Below, one piece after another: positions 20,641 through 30,899 of a stretch of DNA of 64,000 nt. Source of the DNA: Saccharina japonica (lineage: Eukaryota > Sar > Phaeophyceae > Laminariales > Laminariaceae). Within the stretch, counting starts at the first letter, position 1, and every line of letters starts with the position of its first letter. Made by a program: the position numbers and the translations under genes. The stretch lies in contig MEHQ01003929.1 in the NCBI GenBank assembly GCA_008828725.1, positions 35,134 through 99,133 of the forward strand. The letters run 5' to 3'. The notes beneath the pieces were generated by a model. It saw only the letters and a list, made by a program, of their open reading frames with translations. It had not been told where the DNA came from and did no database searches.

Positions 20641-21100
20641 GCTGCGTCTCCTGAGTGTTTCGCCCAGAAAGGAATGGGGGCATTTCCCGTTCCCGGGTCC
20701 CCTCTGTGGCGTCGTGGGGGGTGCTCCAGCTGGTGCCTTGCCGTTTGGTACCCTAGATCCCCTGTCGTGCATTGTGGCTTCTCTCCCTCCACACACTTGG
20801 CTCTCCGCCCTCTCCTACCCTCCCCCTACACCACTAGTTGGCGTTCCTCTGGCTTCCGCTTCTCCGCTCTCTCCGCCAAGTTCACTCCCCCTAACCTTCC
20901 GCCCTGGCTCCTCCCCACGGCCTGCTGACGACGGTGGCGCACTACCCCCAGGCCTGGGGCCTGGGGTCTCGCCCCCTACTATTGAATGGTGTCGACCCCT
21001 CTCGCCATACTTCCTACCCGTGCCTCCCTCCCTCCTAGATCCTCTCGACCGGTCTCGTCTGCCGCCGCCGGCGCACAAGTATGCAAAAACGGTCAAAACG
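20641..21100 (-). other. Probable 5' region of the LINE relic
   Basis: Minus-strand frames here are Gly/Arg/Pro-rich and continue upstream of the zinc finger without a recognisable domain (for example IPFWAKHSGDAA at 20640-20675). The 207-aa plus-strand frame over 20510-21133 is its antisense shadow: proline- and serine-rich with no domain. The 5' end of the element cannot be fixed. Confidence 0.4.
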
Positions 21101-21814
21101 TCGGTATGTACATACCCGCTTATACGATACTAACTTTGAAACGCTCTTATCCAAAGGCGATACGATAGGAAAACAATCTCCGAATGTATGTATATATTCA
21201 TAATCACGATGTAAGATAACCTTGTATCCACTCTTGCGATTTACTCCTCATGTATTGAGGCGGGATTGTTATATGTTTGGTATTCGCCCTTGATGGCTGA
21301 TGCACACAACTGCAAGTCGTGGAAACGCTACATTTCGTGTAGGTGTTTGGACCCTACGATAGTAGAAATCGGGCCTTAATACACACAAACAAACGTGTTT
21401 TTTTTTTAAATACTACGCCCATTGACGGTATAATAATTGTTGTAGATGTACGGCTGACTCTAGTTTGCCTATATCCTCGGCCATTACGGGCACACGCGCA
21501 TAGCCGCGGCGAAACCATGTAGTGTACAGAATACTGATGCATTGTTTAGAATGCTGATTCCATTGATTGTGTTCTGTGCTCTACTGCTTGCTATGCTACA
21601 ACTGCTTCTTGTTGCTGCTAGTCGTCATCGTTGCCATACTGTCAATCTAATAATTTTACGAACGAAAATACTTTCAGTACAAAACCCCTTGCAGCTTGGC
21701 AGTACACAGAGTAGGACAGTTATCAATAGTCGCCTTTGTGAAGCCTCGACCTTTACCTGTACTACTATAATCTCGTACGTCGTGTACCAGGCATACTGTA
21801 GTATGCCTGTCATA
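21101..21814. other. Intergenic, nothing recognised
   Basis: AT-leaning sequence with a T run at 21399-21407. Frames of up to about 100 codons at 21542 show no recognisable domain, and the longest of them runs into the E element. Confidence 0.45.
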
Positions 21815-22074
21815 GACGCATACTGCGGTAGAGATGCACCATGGTTTTCCTGAGGACGGCTATACTTGAGAAGCTCTACTCTTGGCCAAAAAACTGATTT
21901 TTGGAGGGAAAAAAATAAAAGTCCTCGTTTATGACCAACCCCCCCCGCCCTAAGTGTAAAGTGAAACATTCTGCAAGACAAGAAAAGAAAGTTCAATGAT
22001 TAGATTTATGGTAAAGGAGCCCCGTTGTTCAGAAAATGTTTCAGCCCAAAAGTGCCACCTCTATCGTAGCGTGG
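21815..22074 (-). mobile_element. E element, minus orientation
   Basis: Termini are GACGCATACTGCGGTAGAGA and GTGCCACCTCTATCGTAGCG. The interior, read on the minus strand, contains the E segments ATTTTTGGAGG and AGAAGCTCTA in inverse order. The length of 260 bp matches copy 11515-11775. Confidence 0.7.
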
Positions 22075-22125
22075 TTTCATACCATGATACCTGGTACCAA
22101 TAATTGTTGGTGCACGGAGACGTAA

Positions 22126-22327
22126 GGGCCCATATTAACGAGTAAAAAAAAAAATCAATTTGGGAAAAAATAAAATTCAAATTCGCTTTTCATTGGTCAA
22201 CACACGCACCAGCACCCCCCAAGATCCTAACATTTGGTGTTGGTGCGCGTGTTGACCAATGAAAAGCGGCTTTGATTTTTTTTTTTTCTAAATTGATTTT
22301 TTTTTCTTTCTTCGTTAAAACGGGCCC
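22126..22327. mobile_element. MITE C, copy 4, with TAA duplication
   Basis: Ends are GGGCCCATATTAACGA and TTCGTTAAAACGGGCCC, with TAA at 22123-22125 and 22328-22330. The arms CATTGGTCAACACACGCACC and GGTGTTGGTGCGCGTGTTGA enclose a CCAAGATCCTAAC loop. It lies 51 bp beyond the E copy end. Confidence 0.9.
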
Positions 22328-22647
22328 TAAGTGCGCTGCGGTGAAGCGCCCCTTGTACCGCCGTATAATATTCCGCGGTTAAGATCCCACGCAAGATTCA
22401 GCTGATATGCTGCAGTATCGGTAGCGCCGCGAACAAGAAAGAACTTGATAAGAACGAAAGAGGCCCACTTTAAGTTTTGCGGGGCGGTACGAGGTACGAG
22501 TAAGTAGATTGGACAAACCAAGTGTGTGCTTATTATCGGCGAGCGCTACAACACGTACTACTTATAACAATGTATATGGTAATAATATATACTGAGGTAG
22601 AATAATAATAGTATGTACAGGGAGTACAGCGAGAAGTCCATCCTGCT

Positions 22648-23095
22648 GGACGTCACCCATGCTGACCCTCAAGCGTAGGTACACCTGCGAGGAGGCAGTG
22701 CTGATCACGATGGATCAGCTGCCTCTACCTCCGAGGCACGCAAGCGCCAACACGCTCGTCCGGGACATGTGTCCTTCGACGAACGGAGTCACAAACTTGC
22801 CACTTTAGCGGTGGAATGCTTTGGGCGTCTCGGGTAGAGGGCGGCAACTTCGTCGACCAGCTGGCAGCTAGTGTCGTGGGGGGAGGGACGATGGGTCGAT
22901 GGCTAGGAAACGGGTGGTGAAAGAACGCTCGTTGCGAATCGTCTCGGTGACCACATAGGTCGCCATGTCGAGGCGGGTATCGCGGTTCAAACTCCAACTC
23001 AGGGACCGCCAGGAAGCGAGAAGGAGCAGGGGTGGGGGGGATGACAGACCCACACCGATGGCGTGGGGGTGGAGCTTGGATGCGACTTAGGACTT
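22648..23095 (+). repeat. S repeat, copy 2, with conserved peptide relic
   Basis: The plus-strand frame near 22960-23085 reads VAMSRRVSRFKLQLRDRQEA and then DDRPTPMAWGWSLDAT to a stop. Upstream frames share LPLPPR and MCPSTNGVTNL with copy 1. A 154-aa open frame on the opposite strand (22725-23189) is Pro/Arg/Ser-rich and looks like the antisense shadow. Origin is probably a transposon-encoded protein, unidentified. Confidence 0.6.
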
Positions 23096-23725
23096 CAGCA
23101 TAGAACGTGAAGAGTGCATATTGGGAAGAAGGAGGGAGCAAGGACAACAAATGGAGTATTATGGATAAATCTGGGCGGTAAGTAGACATAGAAGGATGTT
23201 AGACGTTGCGCATAAGTTTCCTTGGTTTCCTTGGTTTTCTGCTTTCGGGAATGTTATGAGTGATCAATGATGAAGCTCATGCTGCACATTGTCGGATGGC
23301 AAAGATAATAATAATAGTATGTACAAAAATGATATTAAAATAGTATGTACAATCTATTTCTAAAGCAGTACGAGTATAAAGTACCTTTGGTAGGTGGGTG
23401 TTTTTCGTTGGCGGGCCCATACATAAATGATTTGATATGATATGCCAGGTATATAGTTTGTATACTCAGTTGCTACCGAGCAAGGAATTCTCGGAAATAT
23501 CTGGTCGCCAAGACACTTTCGAAAATATTATACGTTATTATGTTCGACTTTTTTTGCACACCCTTTACAGCAGGCGGTAGTATTAATAATAGTACACACC
23601 TCTCGCTGTCGAGAAGACGAGCGCAGTAAAACGATCGCGCAGCCCCGTGCGAACTCAAAATGCCTCCTTACGGCGTAAACCCAACTATCTATCTATATGT
23701 ATACCCGACACAACCTACACTACTA
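23096..23725. other. Intergenic, nothing recognised
   Basis: Includes a small repetition of AATAATAGTATGTACAAA/AATAGTATGTACAATC near 23310-23355. No convincing open frame. Confidence 0.45.
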
Positions 23726-23892
23726 CCGGCCCTCTCATAAGAAAGTGCCCCACAAGAAACTCAGCCTAAACATTACGGGGGAAATAAGAATGTCGACAGC
23801 TATTATTCTGAAGTTAGTGTGTGGGACACACTCCTTTGTCAAATAAGAAAGTCAGCCTAAGCCCGATTTATGGTTTCTTATGAGCGGGCCGG
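23726..23892. mobile_element. P MITE with TA flanks, copy 1
   Basis: Termini are CCGGCCCTCTCATAAGAAAG and, inverted, CTTCTTATGAGCGGGCCGG, each flanked by TA. The interior CCCCACAAGAAACTCAGCCT and AAACATTACGGGG is shared with 42330-42493 at about 90% identity. The TA flank suggests Tc1/mariner-type insertion (inference). Confidence 0.8.
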
Positions 23893-25348
23893 TATTCTGT
23901 ACATATATAACACGTCGTATACTCATGTGCCAGTATTATTGGTATTATTTATCATACACGTGTATTATAAACCAAAAGCACACCAAGCACACAAACACGA
24001 CCCCCCATCCCACATGCATGCTGGAAAAATTATAAAACGACAGCTATTAATAGCTACGTACTACAGTAAAGTACGTAGCTGTGAGATGTATGATATATAT
24101 ATACCAGGTATAACACTTCGATCAATCCGGCGGCGGCTTGTCCGCTCTCTTTTGTACATAGCCAGCAGATCACCCAAGCAGCGAAACGAAACACACTTAC
24201 TTGGGGGGAAAAAACACCACTCCCCCACCAACCAGGACTTACCAGCACTTACCAGCACCAACCATGAAACCGCTGGCAGCACGACGAGCGATTTCATCCA
24301 AAACTATCAAAATACAAGGTATGTATCTATATAAAGATCCCGCGCATTTACAGTTTCCTTATGGAAACGGTATAGTTTAACGGTATGCAGGAGAGAAGAA
24401 GATGAAACGGTGTGAGCAAACAAAAAGAAGGCCGAAAAGAGCAAAAATACGCAACGAAATCGCCTGCTCGTCCGGGAACAAAAAGGAAAGGCAGCAGAAG
24501 AGAAATGAAGAAAAAAAGTCGAAAAGTCGAACATTTTTCTTGTCTGCATCTTGCTGCATCATATATTATTCATATAATGTGTATATGTGTGTGTTGTCTT
24601 CACATTAAACTCGTTATTTCTAAGTACGAGCCCAACTACATCACAGTCATTATTATACCGGTATTTAATTATACTCGCGTACATAACACATATATCATGT
24701 ATATATATGCAAAAAAAGCAGCATATATATATCTACTACGCGTATATTATACACATCTTATTGGCATCTACACATTCCCTCATCATGTACCCCAAAAAAC
24801 AAAAACAATATACATAATACAGTAATAATATATATATATGCGTAGCAACATGATGTTTTACGAAGTAACACATATTATACTACTACTGTCTGTACGTACA
24901 TACGAGGTACTGCAATAATGCATACTAGTGCAATGTAAGATCGTATATACGAGTACTCACCTGTGGTATATACGACGGATGGGCAGCAGCAGCAGCAGCA
25001 CCAACAAAACAGCTTTCTTTCTCTTCTTGGTGCGCCCGAAACAAAATAAACAAAAATGCTCTCGCTCTTATTCTTTCTTCTCGGGGAAATCACTCGGCGA
25101 AATTCAAAGAGATGGAATATCTGTAGGTCTGTCGGTCCATACAATGGGAGGAGACCGCGCACGCACACAAATTGCATAGACGTAAAGAAACAAATACCTG
25201 GTAATGTATAAAATATAAAATATATTATTTTGTATACATACTCGTATAATAATATATACCCAGCTTGGGTAGTATGAATATATAAATTTATACCCGTTGC
25301 TGATGTGTTTAGTCTTGTGATCTCATTAATACCACAGGTAGGGCAGTC
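23893..25348. other. AT-rich intergenic region
   Basis: Many TATATA and TACGTA motifs and short frames. A 137-aa plus-strand frame at 24412-24825 is Lys/Tyr/Ile-biased with no domain. A short AGC triplet run lies at 24977-24991. No gene recognised. Confidence 0.45.
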
Positions 25349-25700
25349 GGTCGCCCCGATGGTCTAGAGGTAACCTCAAACGCTTCTGAACGTTGATGTC
25401 TGGAGTTCGAATCTCACGTGGGTCGGACTTTTGAGTTTATTTGCAAAAATAAATAAAAAACGGAATCAACTGCTGGGAGCGCCAATTAATAGTAGGCACA
25501 ATTCGATGCGAGTCGACGAGGGAAGGAAAGGCTGAAGTCTTCTCGCGATAAAAATGCAAGGCAAGAACCGTAGTGGGGGAGGAGGGAGAGGAGCCTACTT
25601 TGTGACCCCGGATCTGAGTTACGACTAGTAGGGAGGAGAGAGAAAGGAAGGGCGAAGATGACAAATGGGATGGACAAAAAAAAAAAAAAAAAAAAAAAAA
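25349..25700 (+). mobile_element. SINE A, full length, type 1 head
   Basis: The head GGTCGCCCCGATGGTCTAGA has an A-box-like GATGGTCTAGAGG, a possible anticodon arm AACG-CTTCTGA-ACGTT, and the B box GGAGTTCGAATCTC. The 3' acceptor strand does not pair with the 5' strand, so it is tRNA-derived rather than a tRNA gene. Then TTTTGAGTTTATTTGCAAAA, the body, TGACAAATGGGATGG and a long A tail. Confidence 0.9.
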
Positions 25701-25722
25701 GGTATCACGTATAAATAATTTT

Positions 25723-26381
25723 GGGCAGCGGCCAAAAACAGGTACACCTGGTCCGTTCGGGGCCAAAAACAGGTACATACTAAAATCAAGTTTAAAACGC
25801 ACCCCACGAACCTGCCATTCCTTGCAACGCAAAGTAGAGTTTTTTTAATGTTCTTCGTGCTCGCCCGGTGTGGCTACGTATATGATGAGTAGCTGCTATT
25901 AAGAGTACGAGGAACGAACGCCTGCTGCTGTATTCTCCCTTCTCAGCTTGCGACACCCCTGGTATTCCAAGTCAACCACAATCCCGAAGGGGAGCCTTCT
26001 ATCTCGTATTATTTCGGCGGAGGTGTGCAGGCAGATATATGTGTGTCGCTCGAGTGGCGTGTAGTGTAGTGCGAGGTGCGAAGGGAGAAAGGGGTCTCCG
26101 CGTACGTCGGCATTTATTTGTATAGGGGGCATATAGGGTGGAACTATGAAGGGCCTCTGATTGGCTTAAAAACGACAAAAAAAGGTGAAAGTCAGGCAGA
26201 GTAGACAAAATCAGGTATACCTGGGTTTTAAAGAGGCAAAAACCGGTACAACGAGTTTTGGACCAATGGCAGGGCACGTGGAGTGCGTTTTTTACTTGAT
26301 TTTAAGTATCATATGTAGTGGTATGTAGTACCTGTTTTTGGCCGCAAACGGACCAGGTATACCTTTTTTTGGACGCTGCCC
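25723..26381 (+). mobile_element. J1, MULE-like element with 9-bp target duplication
   Basis: About 660 bp. Ends are GGGCAGCGGCCAAAAACAGG and, inverted, the same sequence ending GCTGCCC (TTTTGGACGCTGCCC here). AATAATTTT occurs directly at 25714-25722 and 26382-26390. The motif CCAAAAACAGGTACA is repeated twice inside the left terminus, with inverse copies at the right. Long inverted termini with 9-bp duplications are characteristic of Mutator-like elements. No transposase frame, so non-autonomous. Confidence 0.85.
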
Positions 26382-26932
26382 AATAATTTTATACACTTTA
26401 GGATTAAAATTTAAATTGTTTTACTCTTGAGTTAATACCCACTTGAAAGAAACATACTATCGTACATTATAAAGATTTCTACTATGTGTAAATCTAGATC
26501 ACAATAATATCATTATTTGTTTTGAATATATTGAACGATATACTCGTATACTGATAGAATAAAGTATACTGCGCTGTTGCTGTAGTAGTCGTTACTGCGT
26601 TCCATTACCAAGTTGGAGATATCTTGGATACAACTATCTTATCATATTCATACCTTATCTGCGAGAAAATAAGGATTTCTGAATTCCTGGCGTGAAAAAC
26701 AAGTGTGAAACACCCTGCCTACAAGTTCGTGTGTGTCATACGCCATATATGACATAATACATAATATGCTGCGTATCATCACGATCAGAATATCAGACTT
26801 TTTTTAATAAAATCGAATCAGAATATCGCAGAAAAATTTGGAAGCATCTTCTTTTTTGTCGGGTCTCTGCCTTCACATTTTCACCACCCACAACCGGCGA
26901 CGAAGCGTCTCTCCAGACGCAGCAGCACAGCC

Positions 26933-26936
26933 ACAG

Positions 26937-26977
<41 letters not shown>

Positions 26978-26982
26978 GCAGC
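26933..26982 (+). repeat. CAG triplet run
   Basis: Interrupted (CAG)n of about 16 units with one CAA. On the plus strand it falls in a 95-codon frame as polyglutamine, on the minus strand as polyleucine/alanine. No domain flanks it. Confidence 0.9.
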
Positions 26983-27166
26983 GGCGCACACCGGTGAAAG
27001 GGAGAGAGCAAGAGGGAGAGAGAGAGGGAGACAGAGAGAGAGGGAGCGTGTGCGGGGCGCGAGATAATCAGCGACAGCCTGGGCAGGGGTTATCGAGGTG
27101 CATGCCGATTTGCGTTGCTCGTTGACCACAGCTGTGTGGGAGCTTTTTCCACGGCGCAGCGGGGCA

Positions 27167-27174
27167 TATAAAAG
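27167..27174 (+). promoter_or_regulatory. TATA-box-like site
   Basis: TATAAAAG in the context GGGGCATATAAAAGCTGAGC lies about 140 bp upstream of an ATG at 27308 (MDNDGWIGDGADHRWAADG). That frame meets a GTGAGC donor-like site in phase 0 at 27365. TATA, short leader, ATG and donor resemble the start of an intron-containing gene, but no downstream exon could be identified, so this is weak. Confidence 0.25.
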
Positions 27175-27499
27175 CTGAGCTTTTTAGACGTGTTTCCGCT
27201 TCTTCGGAGACTCAGATCATTGCATCAAGTAAGATCAGATCGGACGTAAGCAGCAGCTTTAGTCGGTTTTGCGAGAGACAGGGGCGGCGGCGGCAGGGAC
27301 GGCGCACATGGACAACGACGGGTGGATTGGCGACGGGGCGGATCACCGCTGGGCTGCTGACGGGGTGAGCGAACTTATGAGTAGAACCCGCGCGCGCGAT
27401 TTCTGCTTGCGACTCTGACTTCTTTCTCCCTCTCTCCTCATTTTTTTTTGTTTTTGCGCAAGGAAAAAGAGCAAAAAAAAGGAATGTGATGGAACACTT

Positions 27500-27580
27500 T
27501 GGACGAAAATACAAATAGCACTTTATCTTCATTTTTATACTGAAACGGTCCTTATATTCATGGCCGTATTGTTTCAGAAC
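27500..27580. mobile_element. I foldback element, diverged
   Basis: GGACGAAAATACAAATAGCA on the left and AAACGGTCCTTATATTCATG on the right resemble the I termini (CTGTCCCGAAATATAAGCAC and its inverse). Strongly diverged. Confidence 0.4.
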
Positions 27581-28009
27581 ACTCACCAGTCAACCTACAA
27601 TCAACAACAGAGAGCAGTCAGAAATGTCAACCCCGAGCTGTGCACCAGTCGATCGAAGCTCTACTCTCGCCGTATATAGTCCCGCGGGCGCCAGCCCCCT
27701 GCAACAGTCAGTACGGGCGACCGCCATCACGCCCTACATATTGCTGCTGCTACGCACTCGTAGCACCCGGTACAGCAGCAGCAGCACCCCGTACAGCAGC
27801 AGCAGCAGATGTTTTGGAGTCGGGGGATTGTGCGCGAGCGAGACACAGGTCGCGGCCGGGGGCTTGTGCGTTCCGATGCTGCGATGTTCCGTAAACAAAA
27901 ATGATGATGCAGATAAACTGCCTGACCTTTTTCTCCGGACCGCTGGGATGACAGGGCAACGACCACCTGGCGGGACGGTTGCACCGGAACTCGTATATTC
28001 GCGGTACCT

Positions 28010-28085
28010 ATCTGGACGAAAATATAAGCACCATATGACGTGTAATATGAAGTACAAACCGGTCCTTACATTCCGGTCCATGTAC
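28010..28085. mobile_element. I foldback element
   Basis: CTGGACGAAAATATAAGCAC on the left is mirrored by GGTCCTTACATTCCGGTCCA on the right. The interior is AT-rich, the size of other I copies. Confidence 0.5.
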
Positions 28086-28302
28086 CGTGTAAGATAACAA
28101 GAAAACTATGCTGCAGCGGGCAGCGGTAGGGTCTTCTTCATTTCTCCCGTCTTTTTTTTTCGATGAAGGAACACACATGACGAAATATGTACGACGTACG
28201 AACACAAACATCTGGCAGGCTACGTACAGCAGTGCTTTTGACTGCTACGTGTACGACAGTATACGAGTAGGAGATATTGCTGCAGTATACGAGTAGGAGG
28301 TA

Positions 28303-28303
<1 letters not shown>

Positions 28304-28350
<47 letters not shown>
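28304..28350 (+). repeat. CTG triplet run
   Basis: (CTG)n of about 16 uninterrupted units, preceded by a short tandem duplication of AGTATACGAGTAGGAG. The frames give only homopolymers, and no gene is recognised. Confidence 0.95.
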
Positions 28351-28352
<2 letters not shown>

Positions 28353-28487
28353 GCGTGCGCTTCCCTATACCCAGCCGGGCCCGGCCAAAGCTAAAGAAGC
28401 CAAGGGGTCGACCAACCGTTTCCTCTCTGCCTGCGGGACGCTGCTGTGGGTGGTGGGTTGGTGGTGGTGCTCTCGTCAGGTACCGCT

Positions 28488-28660
28488 CCGTCTGGAAATT
28501 TAAGAAACGTTTTATCTTTCACTCGACAAGGCAAACAGTCCTTATATTTCCGGACAAGAGTGTTACTGTTCAATGTGTGTCCGGAAATATAAGCACCGCT
28601 GAGCAATCAACATGAGTATTCAAACAGCGAAGCGGTCCTTAAATATCCGGACAGAGTGGT
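28488..28660. mobile_element. I foldback elements, two overlapping copies
   Basis: CGTCTGGAAATTTAAGAAAC pairs with CAGTCCTTATATTTCCGGAC. Immediately after, GTGTCCGGAAATATAAGCAC pairs with GCGGTCCTTAAATATCCGGA followed by CAGAGTGGT. This looks like two copies in tandem. Confidence 0.55.
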
Positions 28661-29001
28661 CTGTTTTTTTTTCTGCTGCTTGTACTCGTAGTCTATACTG
28701 ATGGTGGTATATAGTGTCACGATCGAATCTCTCCTTATCTCCCATCACCTCTCGCTGTTCTTTTCCCGCTGCTCGCACCACCACACCAGCACAAGCGGGT
28801 TATTAATTTTATTCGGGTCCGTACCTGAATCTCGGGCTAAAAAGAGTAAGCCGACTATGGACATGTGTGATACGATACGCGCTTTTTTCGCGTTTCGTCC
28901 GTACTGACTGAAAGACAAGAAGTCCCTCACGAAGAAATCGCGTTGTATGATATTTATCGGATGGTATGATACGATACTGCTGCGCACTTCATATTTCGCA
29001 C

Positions 29002-29276
29002 GTATGATAAAAATGCAAGGCACATACCGCCGTAGCGAGGAGGGGGACAAGAGCCTACTTGGTGACATCGGATCTGAGTTGAACCCATTCAGAACTGAAA
29101 AATATGCCCCACACTCACTCCAAGTAGCTTGTCCCCAAATGCGTGGGACCAGTTCTTATTGGGTTCAATGTGGGACGGAGCCCTTGGTATCCACATCAAG
29201 ACTAATAATATATACGAGTACGTAAAAGAGGAAGATAGAAAAGAACGGCGAAGACAATAAATGGGATGGAAAAAAT
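29002..29276 (+). mobile_element. SINE A, truncated and interrupted by K2
   Basis: The body from GATAAAAATGCAAGGCACAT reaches GGATCTGAGTT at 29080, is broken by a K2 element plus flanking sequence, and resumes at about 29226 with AGAGGAAGATAGAAAAGAAC and the tail AATAAATGGGATGGAAAAAA. Confidence 0.75.
29081..29166. mobile_element. K2 foldback element in a SINE
   Basis: Left GAACCCATTCAGAACTGAAA and right ACCAGTTCTTATTGGGTTC are inverted. The interior CCAAGTAGCTTGTCCCCAAA is shared with four other K2 copies. Confidence 0.75.
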
Positions 29277-29300
29277 AAAATGCATCTGATAAATAAATAA

Positions 29301-29893
29301 GGGCAGCGGCCAAAAACAGGTACATACTTGAATCAAGTAAAAAACGCACTCCACGTGCCCTGCTATTGGTCCAAAACTCGTTGTACCTGATTTTCGCCTC
29401 TAGAAAAGCCAGGGATACCTGATTTTGTCTACGAACTCTGCTTGACTTTCACTTTTTTTTTTGTCGTTTTTAAGCCAATCAGAGGTCCTTCATAGTTCCA
29501 CCCTATGTCCCCTATACAAATGCCGACGTACGCGGAGACCCCCTCCTCCCTTCGCACCACACGCCACTCGAGCGGCACACACATATCTAAGCCTGCACAC
29601 ATTCGCCGAAATAATACGAGATAGAAGGCTCCGCTTCGGGATTGTGGTTGACTTGGAATAGCAGGGGTGTCGCAAGCTGGGAAGGGAGAGTACAGCAGCA
29701 GGCGTTCGTTCCTCGTACTATTAATAGCAGCTACTCGTACACGTAGCCACTGGGCGAGCACGAAGAACATGAAAAACTCTACTTTGCGTTTCAAGGAACG
29801 GCAGGTTCGTGGGGTGCGTTTTAAACTTGATTTTAGTATGTACCTGTTTTTGGCCCCGAACGGACCAGGTGTACCTGTTTTTGGCCGCTGCCC
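29301..29893 (-). mobile_element. J2, MULE-like element with 9-bp target duplication
   Basis: 593 bp, inverse orientation to J1. GGGCAGCGGCCAAAAACAGG at the left and GCCGCTGCCC at the right, with a perfect AATAAATAA duplication at 29292-29300 and 29894-29902. The left end has lost one of the two subterminal CCAAAAACAGGTA repeats present in J1. It lies 24 bp past the SINE tail. Confidence 0.9.
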
Positions 29894-30400
29894 AATAAAT
29901 AAATACCTGTGGTCCTCTTGGTCCAAATCGCAAATTTATCAATTTTTCGTATCCGTATGGTTGAAAATCGCCCGGAGACCGGAGACCGCGGCACACGAAC
30001 ACTTTTAGCTAAACAAGGTTGAAACAACTGAAAAAAATGAAATGTTTGTCACCGGTTTCTTTTTCAGTTAGATACGTTGTACCATGGTATGCCACCAGAT
30101 CTTATTATACCATGGGTACGTATGGTATAATACGATGACCATTACCTCCATCAGGTTTTCAAGATCCCCGCTACTTGGCATCAACAACATAATATACCAG
30201 CTCGACGTTTTTCACGTATTGTAATGATGCGATACGGCACACGGCCACCTTTTGTACAACGGTACATACACACGTAAGATGAATTAAAAAAAAAAGAAAA
30301 GAATTCCAGCTCTTGCACCAGCCGCAGCGCGGGAGCAGCAGCACCTGCATAATCTATCTTAGCGGCAGCAACGGCAGTTAGTTGTACGAGTATAATAGCT

Positions 30401-30487
30401 GTGTGTGTTCTTGACATTAAACCTTCCTTTCTACCCGTCGACATCCAGCACACCCAGTGTCCGTGCCGATTCTTCATCCTAGAGAGG
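30401..30487 (+). repeat. G repeat, 5' part
   Basis: GTGTGTGTTCTTGACATTAA, CCTTCCTTTCTACCCGTCGA, CATCCAGCACACCCAGTGTC, CGTGCCGATTCTTCATCCTA. Truncated before the middle of the family consensus. Confidence 0.8.
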
Positions 30488-30561
30488 TAAGTACCAGAAG
30501 CAGAAGATAGCAGATAAATATCCATATATTGTACATATGATACACCATATATAAAGAGCAC

Positions 30562-30899
30562 GGTCGCCCCGGTGGTCTAACTGGTAGCCACGAAGCCTTT
30601 TGGGCCGGATGTCGAGGGTTCGATTCTCCCCATGGAGGTTTTTATTCTCAAATGACACCGACTGCTGTTGAGAGCGCATATTATAGCGTGGGTAAGCAAA
30701 ATTCGACGAGAGTTGACGAGGGAAGAAAGTGCTGAAATCTTCTCGCGATAAAAATGCAAAGCAAGAACCGTAGTGGGGGAGGAGGGAGAGGAGCCTACTT
30801 TGTGACCCCGGATCTGAGTTACGACTATTAATAGGGAGGGAGAAAGACGGAAGTGCGAAGATAATAAATGGGATGGACAAAAAAAAAAAAAAAAAAAAA
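30562..30899 (+). mobile_element. SINE A, full length, type 2 head, reference copy
   Basis: 338 bp. The tRNA-like head GGTCGCCCCGGTGGTCTAAC has an A box (TGGTCTAACTGG) and a B box (GGGTTCGATTCTCC at about 30617-30630). The shared body holds GACGAGGGAAGAAAGTGCTG, TCTTCTCGCGATAAAAATGC, GAACCGTAGTGGGGGAGGAG and CTACTTTGTGACCCCGGATC, and ends CGAAGATAATAAATGGGATG followed by about 21 A. Pol III-type internal promoter and A tail fit a LINE-mobilised SINE. Confidence 0.95.

Larger units (their letters stand above)
26391..27499. other. Intergenic with triplet run and promoter-like site
   Basis: AT-rich to 26830, then GC-richer sequence with a CAG run, GAGA-type purine repeats (27000-27050), a TATA-like box at 27167 and a possible short coding start at 27308. 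No recognisable protein. Confidence 0.4.

Noticed and set aside
20510-21133. 207-codon plus-strand proline/serine-rich frame
   Set aside because: It is antisense to the LINE relic and its 5' region. The minus strand carries the recognisable zinc finger and RT blocks.
22725-23189. 154-codon minus-strand frame
   Set aside because: The opposite strand of the S repeat contains the peptide conserved with silent substitutions, so this frame is probably its shadow.
25349-25432. Functional tRNA gene
   Set aside because: A and B boxes are present, but the 3' acceptor strand does not pair with GGTCGCC and the sequence continues into the SINE body and A tail.
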